Below the pieces are notes generated by a model that worked only from the letters and a program-made list of their open reading frames with translations, was not told the DNA's origin and made no database searches. A program made the position numbers and the translations under genes. Shown here piece by piece: positions 12,845 through 12,949 of a stretch of 12,949 nucleotides of DNA. Positions within the stretch are counted from its first letter, which is position 1. Each line of letters starts with the position of its first letter. This stretch comes from RECG01 sp964444805 (GTDB lineage: Bacteria > Bacillota_I > Bacilli_A > Acholeplasmatales > Acholeplasmataceae). The DNA is taken from positions 1 to 12,949 of the forward strand of contig CAYUIK010000050.1 in assembly GCA_964444805.1 (NCBI GenBank), given 5' to 3'.

Positions 12845-12949
12845 TTAACTCCAGAGGCCGCGTTCAGCCTCTTTGGCTTCTTGTTCGGCGTGTCGGAACC
12901 AATAGTTGAGTGAAACGCCGTTGAAGACGAAGAACTCGGATTCATCATA
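12845..12949 (-). CDS. C-terminal end of a gene cut by the window edge; tail resembles thermonuclease family
   Basis: An open frame enters from the right edge and ends in TAA at 12847-12845, leaving 34 visible residues. The tail HAEQEAKEAERGLWS resembles the end of staphylococcal-nuclease-like (SNase) proteins, which typically close with an Ala/Glu-rich helix and (R)GLW or NIW. None of the SNase catalytic residues falls within the visible part, so the assignment is tentative. The stop lies three bases before the ATG of the next gene, whose ribosome binding site TGGAG overlaps the last codons, which supports this as a true coding end and an operon. Confidence 0.6.
   Translation of the reverse strand, partial: YDESEFFVFNGVSLNYWFRHAEQEAKEAERGLWS

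Noticed and set aside
12949..12949. CRISPR array, insertion sequence, phage genes or tRNA genes anywhere in the window
   Set aside because: No spaced direct repeats, transposase motifs, terminal inverted repeats or tRNA-like cloverleaf sequences were seen; the intergenic gaps are all under about 110 bases and are explained by promoters and terminators.

Overview
The window reads as ordinary chromosomal DNA from a bacterium of the Bacillota/Mycoplasmatota group. The evidence is an RNA polymerase delta subunit (rpoE) with a HARE-HTH domain, the order rpoE-pyrG-fba (in Bacillus subtilis rpoE-pyrG-spo0F-fbaA, here without spo0F), the block dnaX-ybaB-recR, AGGAGG-type ribosome binding sites and consensus sigma-A promoters with 17-base spacers. 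UGA is a normal stop codon (it ends fba, pyrG, mgtC, the ttcA-like gene and a DHH gene), so this is not a UGA=Trp mycoplasma. A non-sporulating relative such as the Acholeplasma/Izemoplasma/Haloplasma lineages fits, but that is inference. GC content looks to be in the mid-40s percent by eye and was not counted.

Layout: almost everything lies on the minus strand and is described in its direction of transcription, from high to low coordinates. At the right edge is the tail of a gene (12845-12949) with a nuclease-like C-terminus. It is followed by an unknown protein with a membrane segment at each end (12026-12841), which stops at a terminator. A new promoter (11985-11993) starts a tightly overlapping chain: two tandem DHH-family phosphoesterases (NrnA-like), a TtcA-like tRNA thiolation enzyme, an MgtC-family membrane protein, and mnmE (tRNA wobble-U modification GTPase). 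An extended -10 promoter (7298-7306) then feeds dnaX, ybaB, recR and a small two-helix membrane protein.

rpoE, pyrG and fba each have their own clear promoter. rpoE is closed by a terminator before the pyrG promoter. fba is followed by an unknown acidic helical protein (591-1142), and this transcript ends at a strong hairpin at 549-583. The only plus-strand gene is the 3' part of an unknown protein (2-490). It converges on the minus-strand operon and ends at its own hairpin terminator (515-544).

Functionally the window covers housekeeping work: replication and repair (dnaX, ybaB, recR), tRNA modification (mnmE, ttcA-like), nanoRNA or nucleotide phosphate turnover (two DHH proteins), transcription (rpoE), CTP synthesis (pyrG) and glycolysis (fba). 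I see no mobile element, CRISPR array, phage gene, tRNA or rRNA. The least explained items are the plus-strand protein, whose visible 162 residues contain no lysine or arginine but 35 acidic residues, the diverged tandem DHH pair, and the unknown small and membrane proteins. I found no convincing new multi-gene system.
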